This document shows, in pieces, positions 35,419 through 49,814 of a stretch of DNA of 64,000 nt; position 1 is the first letter of the stretch, and every line of letters starts with the position of its first letter. Source of the stretch: Cytospora piceicola. Its lineage: Eukaryota; Ascomycota; Sordariomycetes; Diaporthales; Cytosporaceae. Location: positions 36,383 through 100,382 of the forward strand of contig JALQBC010000071.1 of assembly GCA_023375675.1 (NCBI GenBank). The letters run 5' to 3'. A program made the position numbers and the translations under genes. The notes beneath the pieces were generated by a model. It was not told the DNA's origin and ran no database searches. It saw nothing but the letters and a program-made list of their open reading frames with translations.

Positions 35419-38247
35419 TTATTTTAGCTTATCTTAATTAATTATTTATAGCTTAAGAAGGCTTATAGTACTAATAGAACCTTAAATAATATCGTTACGT
35501 TAAACGACGACACGACAGATTATAAAACCTTAAATAAGCCTTATACTCGATCGAGCTTATAACACGATATTATAACCGCTATAATAGCGCGAGATAACTA
35601 AAACAGACGGGCCGAGAAAGCTTAAAAAGAAGTTTAATTTAACTTTAGTAAGTTTTTATTAACCTTACTATAAGAAAATAAAGCCTTTAAAACCCTGCTA
35701 TAATAACGCTTTAGTATAACGTTATCTTATTATATTATTAATCTAAATAAGAAGATTAATAGTATAGTAAACCTTTAGTAAGAAACTAAAGAGGGTACTT
35801 TCGAAGATTATAAAAGTACTTTCGAAATAGATTTAACGTTTACCGATTTCTTACGTAACCTGTTAAAAAAAAAGTTCTAAGAGTATAGGTATATATTTTC
35901 CGTTAATAACCGAGAAGAAGGCTTTAAATACGTTTTTAAGCCTTTAACTAAGGTAGGTAAGGCGGCTTAGCCTTAAGTAAACGGCCTGATAAATTTAATT
36001 ATTTTTAAAAACCGATTTATAGAAAACGTTAACGTTTTTGTTTTTAAGAATATAAGCTTCGATTTTTAAATATAGTAGCTTTAATAACTTAAGTTAAAGA
36101 CTTTTATTAAATAGCTATCGAGTTAAACTAAAACCTTAATATACTATACTAATAGGCTACTAAGTTTAAAGTTAAGGTAGTTAACGTGATAAAAGGCTTA
36201 CGTAATACTAATATAGAGAAAAAGAAGTTTGCCTTAAACAATCTTATCTTAAATAATATAATACTTATTAAAATTATACTATATAATAAGCGTATCTGTA
36301 AGCTTTAAATATAGCTTAACGATAATAACTAGCTAGTTATTAACCTTACTTATTTAATATATAACGTTCTTCTGCTTAACTCTGATAAGAGATATTAATA
36401 AGATAATACTACTAGTTTATTATATACTTAGTTTATAAAGAACGGAATAAAGGTTCGTTATATAGTAAAGGTCGATAATACTTTTAAGTTTTATAACGAC
36501 CTTAAGTAAGATAAGGTCTTTTATAAAGTATAAAAGATAAAGGTTTAGAATCGCCTATATAATAACATAGATTAGTTTTTTACCGAATCTTTGAAAATTA
36601 ACTACATTATAAGCCGTATAACTAAAACCCTTATTAAAATATTATACTATACCTCGACTATTAAAACCTTAAACGACTTTTTACTATTAAGTTTATATTT
36701 TAATATCTAAACCTATAATATAGTAACCTTAACTAAAAGAGAAAAGTATAGAATAAATAAGATATATTAAATATAATATAGCCTGAATCTTATAACGAGT
36801 CTACTATCTTATACTAAGCTTTTTAAAATACTTTTATTTATTTTATAACGGAGCTTTTTAAGCTTTAAGTAATTTAAAAAGATAAGTTTTAACGTCGTTT
36901 AACGTTTATACTTTAAAACGCCTTAGCCGTTTAGTTTCTAAACGACTTTATAAAGTATATAAAGCTTTTTTAACTTGTCTAATAAGTAGACTTTACTAAT
37001 ACTTAAACAGTAGCCGCGGCTAAAGTTAAAAGAGAAAAGGTATATACTTTTACTTAATTAAAAAGTAACCGGTTATTAACTAGTAGTATTCGAAGTAATA
37101 TATCTATATCGAAAAGTCGAGATAAAGGGTTTAAATAGCTACGTTATAATATTGTTGTTACTAACCTACTTAGTAAAGAAGAATTTAAAAAGTTAGTTAA
37201 AAAAGGAAAGTATTTTATATATAAAAAAGAGGGTTATCGATTATTTAAGTGTTTTAACTCCTTTAAGAACAATAACGGAAAGCTACCTTAATAAAGTAAC
37301 TATATTAATTATTTATATAGTAAGCTCTTCTTTTAGCAGCCTTTACTAACTACTATATCGATTAACAATAAACTAAACGCCGAAAGTAATAATTTAAGAA
37401 ATAAGTAACTTTAAGATAAATTAACTCTCTTTTAAATAATATATCGATATAAAGCAGACAGTATATAATATTAAAGGAAAAGTAGCCGGATAACTTACTA
37501 TTTAACTTACTTTAAAAATATTTATATAGAATATATTTACTATACTATTTTCGATAGTTAATAATAGACTATTTTTAACTATAAAAGCTTTAGTTAATAT
37601 AAGAGTAGGCGGATATATATTTATAAGCTTAAAATTTATATAATAAGTAAAAAAGTTACTTTAACCTTAACAGGTTATAAGGTTTAACCTATAAATAGTA
37701 AAGAGATACAACGGTAAATCTACTTAACTATTACATATAGCCTTAATCGCTATACTACGGATATATAGCAGAATAAAGTTAAGCCTCCCCTTTCTTATAT
37801 TTAATATAAAATATAATATTATCCTTTATAAGAAATAGTTTAAGTAATACAATATTATAATTAATTATGCTAAGCGATACCTATATTATTTTAAAAGGTA
37901 AATACTAAGTTATAATTTTATAGATATACTAATAAATAATAATACGTATTAAATATATAATTTAAAATAGAATAAGAATGTCTGTTAACAAAGATAGGTT
38001 ATAAACCGCGATAATAAACGTCGATAGCGGTAGAAAAAAGTAAAGGATAAAGACCTACGTTACTACGCCGTATAGTAACTAATTAAATAACGTATTAAAG
38101 AACTAAAACAGGCTATAAAGGACGACTATTAACCTATACCGGGGATATTAGCTAAGATAATTCCTGTTTAGCTACCTATACCTAAAATATAATACCTATC
38201 TATATTACGTATACTAGTTTATACTATCGGCTTTATATAGTTTCGCT

Positions 38248-38463
38248 TATTTATAGAAGATACGTTAAGGTATAGTGTTTTATTATGCTGTCTAGGTGTG
38301 TTACTTTCTAAGAGTAAACTATCTAAAGGGCCCTGCAGAATCCCCGAGGTAACTAGGTATTCTTCTAGGCGGTAAGTATTCTGCTAGGCGGTTAGGCACA
38401 GCCAGTAAGCATACAGCCGGCAGGCAATCTGTAAAAGGTCTGGACCTTATATGCGCTACTACA
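38248..38463 (-). repeat. LTR of gypsy II (left, 3' in element sense)
   Basis: 216 bp, matching 45,637-45,852. Both contain AGAATCCCCGAGGTAACTA and TTCTGCTAGGCGGT(T/A), the latter in a short internal repeat, followed by AGCCGGCAGGC. These LTRs are markedly more GC-rich than the body. Confidence 0.9.
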
Positions 38464-41400
38464 AGTGCCGGGCATAAAAAAAAGCGTCTTAACGTCCTTA
38501 TTAAGGTCCCTTATTTAATTCCTAATCCTTTTCCCTTTCTTTATTCTATCAGATTAGTTTATAAAGTCGACCTTGCTTACATTTTAAGATATTAACTAAT
38601 TTAAATACATTAATTAGCATCTTAGGTATAACATATCGAGCCTTATAGTTATTAATAAGATCCTTATAATACTTAAGGGCAGATAGAGGAAGCTAAGTGT
38701 TATTTTTAGCGGTGTAACCCTTCTATCGAACTAAATACTTAATAATACCTTAACTGTAACTTCGACGATTAATTTTCTTATCGAGCACCTTTTCTATTTT
38801 ATAATACTGTTTATTAAAAGCAGCTAAGCTCTTACTACTATAATTAACAGCCTTTTAAATAAGCGTTTATCGTTAAAAAGTATTATTATCGCTATCGTAA
38901 GGTAAAAGATATTAAATACTAACTATAAAGTATACCTTAAAGGTTTTATAGAAGTTAAGTTAATAAGTAAAAGCATTTAACTTCTTAACTACTTTAAAAG
39001 GGCTAAGTTTTAAAGGAGTTAATTTACCTTATCGATATAAAGGTTTATAGGCTTTTTTAGTTTTTAACTAAACTTTATCGCTTTTATTAAACTTAAGTTA
39101 TCGATATTTTAAATTGTATAGTCGCTTTACCTTAATAGTAATAATATTTATCGATAATTATATATTACGTTATAACTTTTATCGTATAAAACGGATTTCT
39201 ACTTATTATTAAGGAAGGAGATTTATAAGCCTGTTAAAAGGGGCTAGAATCTTAAATCCGAATAAGAACTTATAAAGGCTTATATCTATTATACGAGAAT
39301 ATACTCCGTTTAAATTCTATTATAAAAAAGGAAGTATATTTATTTAGTCTTCCTTATTATATTTAGTAACGTAGTAGTAAAGAGTAAGTTTAATTATTTA
39401 ATTCTTATATTTTAACTAACCGTCTGTTTAAAGATAATAAGCTATAGTTATTATAAGCTTAGTACTAAAGCCTTTTTATAGCTATTATTAAAAGCGTAAG
39501 AGAAATTTAGTATTACAATTTAAGATAATTACTTTAAGGTATAACTAATTAGTTAATAATAGTTAACGTATAAGAACCTCGGCCTACTATTTAGCTTTAT
39601 ATTTAGTATAGCTAGGAATAAGTAAAGTTCGCTTCGAGGTTTTATAAATTACTATTAAAAGGGTATTATAGTTATTAAAGTCTTTAACTTACTAAAGAGT
39701 TCCGATCGATAAAACTAATAAAAGGATAACGATAAAGTCTATAGTAATAGTATATATAGGATTTTTAAAAGCCTAAATAGGTTTAAGATCTCTAATTAAA
39801 CGTTAATTATTTTTCCGTTACTTACTATACTAAAGGTACTCTTTATAATACTTATCGACTAAATCTTTCTTATATCGAAAATATAAAAGTTTAAGGTTTA
39901 TTATTATACGATTATAATTAAAATAATACTTAATATTATAAACTTCGGCTAAAGACTTTTATATTAACGTAAAAGATATAATTAATCGTTCTTTACCGTT
40001 GTTATCGCAGTTATAAAAAAGTCGATTATTTAAACGAAATAAATAGCCGGGCTTCGAAAAGATTATAACGTTTTCGTTATCGATAACAACGCTTAAATAG
40101 TAACTTAATAAACTAAAGGTTTTTAATCTTTAAATAATAGATTTCTATATAAAGTTTTCTTAATATACCTTTTTAAAACGTAAATATATCTTATTGTTTA
40201 TCTAAGCTTCGGTAATAAAAAGAGTTATATTAGCTAGGTTTATAAAGACTAGATTAGGTATATATACTAGTAGTTTATTAAATATCTAGTTTAAAATAGA
40301 TAGTTCTTAGCTTTATCGAGCTGTAATATCTTTAAGAGTTAATAGTCGGGAAAATATATTTAAAACTAAATTAAAACGTTTAAAAAGATAATAAGTATCT
40401 AGTCGGTATATATCTAAATATATCGTTACGTTAATTAAATAATAATTAGTACGGTCTGTAAAGATAGTATTTAAAGTCGAATAATTAATAATACCTTTCA
40501 TAAATTCGTAATTAATTAAAACTATAATAAAGTAACGACTTCCGACTAATATAGTACGAAGTTTCTTATAAGCCTATATAAGATATATAACTTTTAATTC
40601 TAATAAGCTATAGTTTAACTTTACCTATATAAGAAATCGATTAAGAAATATAATAGGTTTAATAGCTATAGTTAAGATATAGTTACGTTTTTACTTATAA
40701 CCGTCTTTAAAGTAAAACGTTATTATATTAAATCCGTATTATAAACTACCGTTAATTTAAAAAAATAAAAGCTTATCGGGATTTATATAATAAACGTATT
40801 TCTTTATAAATAAATTTCTAAAGATTCTTAAACGCCTAACGTTCTGCTAATATTAGTTTAAAAGTTATCGTTTTAATATAATATTACCGTTTACTTCGAT
40901 TACTAGTAGTAATATAGCCTATCTTATAACCTTATACTAATAGCGTAGTCTTATACTTTTAAAAAGGGTCAGTAATTTAAACGTAATAAGGAATTATAGG
41001 CTTTAGAAAACCTGTTATACCGAAGTAGGTTTTTAAGGCTTTAAAGGTTTATAGAAACTTAAGGTTACAGAAACCTTAAGTACGCTCCTTAATAGTAAAA
41101 AGACTTAAAGCGTTAATATAAAAACTAAAGAGTTTAACTAACTAAAATCTAATATATAATTTATCGGTTAAAATAAATACTCTATAGTTTTAAAATACTT
41201 TAAATATAGTTTTTAAGTAATATAAATAATTTTTAAAAGAGTTTAAAAAAATAATAATATTGTTAATAAAAGCGCGATAATACGTTTTATAATCTCGGAG
41301 TAACTTATCTATAAAGCGTTAAGTATAAGACAGAGAATTTCGGAAGCTTATAAAAGCGACTTTAAATTATTTAAAGCTCTGATATTTAATATAGGTAAAA

Positions 41401-44400
41401 CGATTTCGGTAGTCTAAATAAACGAGTAGTAAATAAAAAAACATATAGTATTACTAACTATAATCTAATACTTACCTCGAATAGTTTTAACTATATTTAA
41501 CTATAAAGGTAAAAAGTAGCTGTTAAAAACAGCTTATTTATTTAAAAGGCAGAGATCGATTATAATACGGCCTTTCTTTTAACTATATATTATCCTTTAA
41601 ACTATAGAGACAGGTAAAGTAAAAGGATATACGTTATCTGTATACTTTATCTTACTTTATTTATAAAGTTTATTAAACTATTTATTAAAAAGTTTTTTAT
41701 TTTTACGAAATATTAAGTATTTACAACGATTAAGTTTAACGTTTTACTAGCTTTTAATAAAAAGAACTTTTATTATTTAGTTTTCGGGTATATTAATAAA
41801 GCTAGTATTCTCTTATATAGTAGTAAAGCTCTTATAAACTTTTTAAAGCTTAAAGGCTTTAAATTTATTTATAGTATTAATATATATATTATATATTATC
41901 CGAATCGTCGGAGTATTAAAAAGCGTTTTAATACCGAATAAACTTTAAATTTCTTTTATATAAGGTTTATCCTTTAAATTAGAATTAGTAATAAGCTAAT
42001 CTTACTATTCTATATAATATATCTCGGAAATAACTATATATATAATATCTATATAAAATATCGGTTTTAAAGAAAAAACGTTTAATAGCTTTGTTTTTAT
42101 AAGTCTTTACGCCGTTTTTAATATATAAAGGGTAAAGTTAAACTTAAAGCTTATATAAACTATATTAGTAATATTAAAGTTACTAGTTAGCTTTAAGTTA
42201 GCGTTATAAGTTTTAAGTATATTTAAGCTCGGTTTAACGATAAAGGATATACCGCTTACTATATAAATATATATAACTGCTTATATAAAGCTAGTTTAAT
42301 TAGCTATAAAGTAAACACCGTTTTTATACTTAGTAATAATACTAAGATAAGTACTATTCGGAATAAAAACTAGTTTTATAAAAGGATTATATAACTTATA
42401 AATATATAGAGTATCGGTATTTATAATAGTATTTAAAGCGGTAAGATACTAAGCGGTAAATATAAATAATCGATCTTTAAAAAGGTTTATATATACTACT
42501 AAGACTTAAATTAATTAACACGGTTAAACTATATACTTCCGAGTAATATAGACCTTATATATAATAGACTTCTTAGCTTACTTTTTTACTATAAACGGAA
42601 TTATAAAGTTATTATTAAGAAATTAGATAACGTATTTATTATAATCGATATAGACTTTATAAGGATATAGCTAATTATTACTTAATAGATAGCTTATATT
42701 TAAACTATTAATAATCTAAGCTTTAACTTTCTTTTATATAATAGCTAAAGTACTATTACTTTTACGTTTTAAAGTAAAAAAGGTTTATCGAGCTTCCTGT
42801 TTTAAGTATATAAGTTTACTTTTAACTCTTTATATAAAATTAGTTTAAAAAGAAAAGAAGATTTTATATTCCGGAAAATTATCATTTAGCTATTTAAAAT
42901 TAACTAAATTCTTTCCGGTACCTATATCTATATATAGTATTAGATCTTTACTATTTAAAATAAATCGAACAGTAATATATATATATCGGTAGTCGTTTAA
43001 AGCTAATAAATTCTTATTATTAATAGCTTAAATAACTATAATATCTTTTAATTAATACTAATTCTTAATATAGTAAGATAGTTAGGAAAAGTCGGCTTTA
43101 TATATACGTCTTTTAACTTCTTTACGAAAATTTATATTAAGATTACGTTTATTATAAGTAGAGATATACTTAAAAAAGGTATTACGTAAAAAGAATTTAA
43201 CGTTATAATAAATATAAGTACGATATATAAGATAGATGTTTTAATTATCTATAACGATATATAACTTAAAGCTTTAAAAAAATATTAAAGATAAAAGCGG
43301 TAAACTGTTATTTAATTACTTATTATTAGCTTCTTCGTTTAATATAATATTATAAGCTTAATCCTTTTTCTTTTTATTTTTATAACGAACTTTCTTATTA
43401 CAGTTAAAATTTTTATCGTTAAACTTATACTTATCTCTATATTTATTTTTATATTTATCTCTTTAATTATTATAGTTTTCGTTTTTATCGCGATAGTTTC
43501 GTCGGTTATTATAGTCTTTATCGTAATAGTTTTATCGGTCTTTATCGCGATAGCTACGACGATTATTATAAGAGTAGTCGTTATAAGATAACGTTTAAAA
43601 ATAATTACTTCGACGATAATTATTATTTTAACAAGACTTATCTATAATATAATAAGAATTATAACGACCTTCTAAACGAAATAACTTTACTAATAATTAA
43701 TAATAAAGATACCGTTAATTAATAGCTATTAGTAAAATACTCTTAGACTTTTTAATAGTTTATATATATTACTTTAAAATACTTTTTTTATAAAAAGCCG
43801 GAAAGTAAGTATAAACTTTTAAGTTTATATTAAACTAAATATTAATTATAACTTTAAACTAGTTTATATTAATACGGTTAAAAGTACTTATAGTATAAGT
43901 ATATCGAAGTATCTTTTAAATAAACTTACGTAAAAAATGTTTATTAATAGTAAAATCTTTAAAACGATAGTTTACTTTATAAAACTTATAAGTTATATTT
44001 ACAGGTTTTATTAAAAAGCGTAATTTTAAAGCTTTTATAATAGCTTCGAATTTATCTTAATAAAGTTATCGATAAGCTTATTAAGTAAGCTTATTAGTCT
44101 ATTAAGCTACTATTAAACTTTAAAGTAAAGTAAAGAATATCTTTATTATTTAACTTTATACGTTACTCCGAGTAGCTTTATTATTAAAAAAGGTGTTTAA
44201 ATAGTTTTAAAAACTCTAAACATCTATAAAAATAATGTTTTTACTAATTATAATAACTTCTATATTATAAAGGTTTTATACTTAAGGTTAAAGATATTAA
44301 CTTCCTTTTATTTTAGCTTATAAGTACCTCTTTAAGTAAAAGAGCTATAAAAAGTATTATATATTAGAGAACGATAACTATAATCGCGATTATAGTTATA

Positions 44401-45636
44401 TAGCAGATTATAAGGATCTTTCGAGTAACGCAGGCGTCGAAGGTTATTACTATTATCGTTATTATCGGACCTGTATAGATTTCCTTTACCTTTACCTTTT
44501 AAACTAAATACAGCCGGACGATTATTTAAAAGGTATTCTTTTAAGAGCGAAAAGGAACGTTTTATTTTATAAAGGGATCTTATCCGAAACCGCTTTTTAG
44601 TCGATTATTTTAAATATCCTTAGCTATATTTATCGAGACGTTTTTAGAAACTTCGTTTATTTTACATTTTAGGTATTCTATTAATTAATCGATTATTAAT
44701 ATTATCTGTTCGAAGCGTTAATCTTAATCCCTTTAAGCTAAAGTTAATTAATTAATCTGTTTAAGCAGGTTAATTAAATACTTTTTAATCTACTTTTAAG
44801 TATATAAATTATTTTTAAGATTCTAAAGAATATCGGAGTTCTTAGGTTTTATCGTACGGCTAGCTATAAGGCTGCTACGAAAGGCGTTAAGTATTTTAAA
44901 AGCTATATCTAGTTAGTAAAGAGAGTCGTTCTCGATATTTATATTCGAATTATCGTTAGCTTCTACTATATCCTTTAGCTTAAGTAGTAATAAGTATTAG
45001 CCTAAAGGTTTATTTAAAAGACGTAAAAATAATATTTCTTTATTAGTTACTTAAATACAGCCGATATATAGAGATAAGTTAATATCGAGAAGTTAATATA
45101 ATTTATAAACGTTTATCTGCTTATAAATACTATAACTTATTTAAAAGACTAAAGATAATAGTAAGCTTAGATAAAAAGAAATATATATAAGATAATTATA
45201 AAGATAAGTATAACTTTAATTAACTTCCTGTTAAATAAGCTAAAATTAAAAAGATTATAAAGTATATATACGCTTACTACGAACGTAGCTTATATAATAC
45301 TTTCGTAACGTTTATAATAATACTTTCCGTTTAGCTAAACTAGCTTAAAAAGAATATTTAAGATCGGAGATAGGTATATAAAGGTTAGCTACTAAAGTCT
45401 TATTTTGCGAAAGGTTATACTTTATAACTTAGCTTAATATAAAGGTATTACGTTAATTATAATATGTTTATTACGTTAATTAGTTAGTGTTTTGCTTTTA
45501 ACTATCCTGCTTAATAGCTTTAGTAATTACGATAGTATTGTTCTTACTAAACCGCTAGACGGCTTTAGTTAATCGCGCGCTAGTGAAGTTAATTAATAGT
45601 TAATTACCTTTAATATAATATATACGTTATAGCTAC

Positions 45637-45852
45637 TATTTATAGAAGATACGTTAGAGTATAGTGTTTTATTATGCTATCTGGGTATGTTACTTTCTAA
45701 GAGTAAACTATTTAAAGGGCCTTACAGAATCCCCGAGGTAACTAAGCATTCTGCTAGGCGGTAAGTATTCTGCTAGGCGGTTAGGCACAGCCGGCAGGCA
45801 CGCAGCCGGCAGGTAATCTGTAAAGGGTCTAGATTCTATATGCGCTGCCACA
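45637..45852 (-). repeat. LTR of gypsy II (right, 5' in element sense)
   Basis: 216 bp partner of 38,248-38,463, ending GCTGCCACA. Internal units TTCTGCTAGGCGGTAAG and TTCTGCTAGGCGGTTAG are adjacent and form a ~18 bp direct repeat. Confidence 0.9.
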
Positions 45853-48800
45853 CTATTATAAGATAAGGGCTTAAGGATTATAGATTATGAGTTACGTAAC
45901 TATAACCTATCTAAGTTTAAGTAGACCCTTTTATCTTCTCTACCTTTACGTCGCTATAAAGACTCTTTAAAGACGTAGTATAATACGCGTAGTCTATATA
46001 CTTTAAAAAGAGATAGAATTAGATAGTATAAGTACCAGATCGATATATATATAGTAAATACTCTATTATTTACTAAAACTACTAGCTAGTTAAAAGACCT
46101 AATTAGCTTTATAAACCTATATAAGATTTAAAAGTTAATTATAAATAAGTAAAAGGAACGGTATAAAGAGACTTTACTATATAATAAAGAAGAACTATAA
46201 TAAAAAGCGTTATAGTTAACATTACCGGAATACTATTACTTAATAGCTAAAGTAAGTATAAATCTAATACCTTTACTTTTTACCGATATATCGATTATTA
46301 TATTTATTTAAAAGAGGGAATAAGACCTAAAAATCTCAAGTACTTTTTACTATATAAGATATCGGTAAAAGAGCTAGAAGTATACAGAAAATATATTATT
46401 AAAAGCCTTTAAAAGGGTTTTATTAAAAGTAGTATAGCTTTATAAACCTCCTTAATACTTTTTTCCCGAAAAGCTAATAAAAGACTATAATTCTATATTA
46501 ACTACTATAAACTAAATATAATTACTAAATAAGACTAATACTTACTCCCTTTAATTAAAGAAATATTAGCTCAGATCTTTAAAGTAAAGATCTTTATAAA
46601 CATTAATATTAAACAGGCCTTTTTTAATTCAGAATCGCTTAACTAAAAGATAAAGAACTAATAACTTTCCGGGTATTTTATAATTTATATAAATATAAAG
46701 TAATACTATTTACCTTAACTAATAAGCTTACTACCTTCTAAAGGTTTATTAATAATTCGCTATAAAAACACTTTAATAAATATATTTATATTTATATTAA
46801 TAATATTTTAATCTACTTTAACTTATTAAAAAAATATTATAAACACGTTTAATAGGTTATTAAAAGACTTTGTATAGCCGGACTTTATACCGACCTTAAG
46901 AAGTACGAATTTTATATAATAAAAACTAAGTATCTAAACTTTATTATTAATATTAATAAAGTAGTAGTAAACCTCGAGAAAATTTTAATAGTTTTAAACT
47001 AAAAAGCCTCGACTACTATAAAAAAGGTATAATCCCTTTTAAGATTTTATAACTTCTATTATTAATTCGTCTTTAAGTATAGCTGTTTAACGAAACTATT
47101 AACAGTATTAATATATAAGGATATAGCCTAAATATAAAGTAATATAAAAAGGAACGCTTTTTAGTCTTTTAAAGACGTATTAATTAATATACCTTTACTA
47201 TAATATTTTTATATAGATAAAGAAACTAAGGTTAAAACGGACGTATCTGATAGTATATTAGCCGACGTTTTATCTTAAGTTACTAATAATAGCGTTTAAT
47301 ACCTTATTATATTTTATTCTGAAATATTATATAGTCTTATACTAAACTATCTAATTTATAATAAAGAATTAATAGTTATAGTCTGAGCTTTAAAAGTATA
47401 ATATATAGAACTTATCGGTTAGTAAAGATCTTAGTTATTTACTATTATTATAGATTATAGAACTTTAAAGTATTTTATAACTAAGCGTTTATTAAACTAA
47501 CGTTAAGCTAATTTAGCTAAAACTTTCTCTTAATACTGTTAGATAATAACTTATCGTTTAAAACTAAATAATATAATTACTAATTCTCTCTTACGTAAGG
47601 CTATTAAACTAAAGACTTTTAAGGTAAGGTAAGAAGTTAAGCAGGAAATAGCTATTCTCCGATATATAGACTACGATCTTATAAATATAGCTGTTTTTAC
47701 TACCGAACTATTAATTATTAGTTTTTTCGAAGTATATAAGCTATACGTACTAAAAGAGAATAATAAGGTATTATCTCTATTAAAAGTACTATAAGCTAAG
47801 GTAACGTTAAAGGTAAACCGGCTAGATTTAAATTTAGAGATATATTATTAAAAGGCCTAAAATAGTACTTTTTACTAGTTCTTCTTACAGAATTATATAC
47901 TATATAAAGGCAGGCTAGTTGTTTCGGCTGAAAATAACTTTTATACTAAAGTTATTAAAAAAGTATATAGTCGAATTATTATAGCCTACTTAAGCTATAA
48001 TAAAACCTGTTAATTAGTTACTACTAAGTATTAATAGCCGGGAATAGCTAAAGATATTAACGTTTATATTAGTAATTACTTATATCGCTCGGTAAAGACA
48101 CCTTATAATAAAACCCTTAGTTTACTTCGCTTACTTCTTATATTGTTATATAAGTAGTATTATATTGTAGTAGATTTTAAATATATATTAATAAGTAAGT
48201 CGAAATATAATAATATATTTAATATTATTAATAAGCTAATAAAAAAGATATAGTTTATCGTATACTACTATATAGCTACTGCTAAAGATATAGTATAAAT
48301 ATACTATTATAGTCTTTTCCGGGTATATAGTTTACCTTAAATTATTAGCTCTAATAAAAGTCTTTAGTTTATTATAGATTTTATAAATAAAATATCGAAA
48401 ATCTTAAGATTTACTTAAAGATTATCTATAGTTAAATACTCTTAATTAGTAAGATAAGTTAAAAACTACTATAAATAGTTAGACTAACGTTTATAAATAT
48501 ATACTAACTATTATTAATAAAACTAGCTTAAAGCCTTACCTATAATAAATATAGCTTAAGTTAGTATTCTTTATAATATATTAAAAGGTATAACATTATT
48601 TAAAGTTACCTATAGCTACTTAATACTATTATAGTTTAATTAAGAAGCTTATATATTAAATATAAAAGGCCTTATAGCTTAAAAGAAACTAGCTTATACC
48701 GATACTTAATAAATAGTAGATACTTTAAAAGGCTATATTAAAATAGCCCCGGCTACGTTAAAACGTACGTAAGACTATATAGCTACGTAAGTAAATAAAT

Positions 48801-49605
48801 ACTGTTATAAGCCTAATTTTAACGTTAGGGATAAAGTATTTATTATTAAAAAGCTATAGTTATCAGACCGTTTTAATAAAAAGCTAGATATACTACTTAC
48901 TCGTTAAGCGTATTATATCTGTACTATAAAGGGTTATTTATATAAACTAAAAGTTCTTAGTTTATAACGAATATCGAACGTATTTTATACTAACCGTTTC
49001 TGTCTTTACTTTAATAACCTGTTATTAAGCTAAGAATATAAACGACCGTTAGCAGATACAGTAAATAAAGCCGATAAATAGAAAGTAGATAAGGTATTAT
49101 CTTTATAAGTACGTTATAATAAGCTCTAATATTAAGTCTAATAACGTAGTTAAAACCTTAATTTAGAATACTACGACGTAGCTAACTTTAAGAACGTATC
49201 TATAAAGTTAAAAAAGTTCTATAATTAACACCTTAAGTATAAAGGTTCTTTAAAGCGCTTAAACAACTAAAATGCGGCTTATAAATCGGGTATTGTTAAT
49301 AGCGACTATATCGACGGTAATAAGCTATTAGAAAGACGGAAAGAAATATGTAAAGCAATAAGAAAAGCGACGTTACTAAAGGTACCGGTAATATATAAAA
49401 GTACACGATTAACAAAATAAAGGACTATATGAAACTACTTAGCGATTAGTTAACACGACTATAAAGATACCTCGTTATTAAGGATTATAAGCCTCTAACG
49501 TAGTAGTTTATCCTAAGAGTACCTTACCTCTGCCTAGAAAACAGTTATACTTTAAAGGCTAGTAGTTTAACTTACTTACTACTTATTGTTTTATAAGGGG
49601 GGTAA

Positions 49606-49814
49606 TATAACGGAACGGTGTATAAGGCTAAGGGTTACTTAACCTAACGCCTGTGTATAGACTAAGTAACCTACTAAGCCTTATCGTACCTTAGTATTTA
49701 GACTTTTAAGAAGGGCTTTAGCTACGCTTAAGCCTTTCCCTTTCTTTTTAGCTAAAATGCTTATAGTATATCAGAATTGCAGCTTTACCTCTATTATTTT
49801 AATGTATCGTGATA
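49606..49814 (+). repeat. 3' LTR of gypsy I
   Basis: Begins TATAACGGAACGGTG (original TG now TA), ends ATCGTGATA. The polypurine tract at 49,595-49,605 lies directly before it. Confidence 0.9.

Larger units (their letters stand above)
38248..45852 (-). mobile_element. Ty3/gypsy relic II, nested in gypsy I
   Basis: LTRs of 216 bp each lie at 38,248-38,463 and 45,637-45,852; they begin TATTTATAGAAG (original TG) and end CACA/TACA. The coding strand is minus. Around 43,440-43,590 it reads an Asn/Arg/Tyr-rich gag tail (YNNRRSYRDKDR), then a decayed zinc knuckle (NCNKKVRYKN) near 43,400. RNase H is clear at 40,313-40,640 (LNYSLLELKVI, KKLRTILVGSR, MKGIINYSTLNTIFTDRTN). The 62-codon frame at 40,313-40,501 is a surviving piece of it. 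Integrase should follow toward 39 kb. Flanking five bases are TCGCT (left) and CTATT (right); every difference is C/T or G/A, so they fit one mutated duplication (CCGCT). Confidence 0.85.
35210..49814 (+). mobile_element. Ty3/gypsy chromovirus relic I (host of a nested element)
   Basis: LTRs of 209 bp each lie at 35,210-35,418 and 49,606-49,814. A polypurine tract (AAGGGGGGTAA) stands directly before the 3' LTR. Reading through stops, the plus strand shows, in order: gag with a decayed CCHC knuckle (KEGYRLFKCF, about 37,205-37,260); reverse transcriptase (about 46,300-46,900); RNase H (TDVSDSILADVLS then IYNKELIVIV, about 47,215-47,400); the integrase zinc-binding and core region (about 47,900-48,900); and a chromodomain-like end (YDVANFKNVSIKLKKFYN, about 49,160-49,230). 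The flanking five bases are AGAAG and ATAAG (four of five match). The element is dead: every frame is broken by RIP-type changes, and a second gypsy element (38,248-45,852) sits between gag and reverse transcriptase. Confidence 0.85.

Noticed and set aside
40313..40501. 62-codon minus-strand frame as a gene
   Set aside because: It is a surviving piece of the RNase H region of gypsy II. The frame is broken on both sides.
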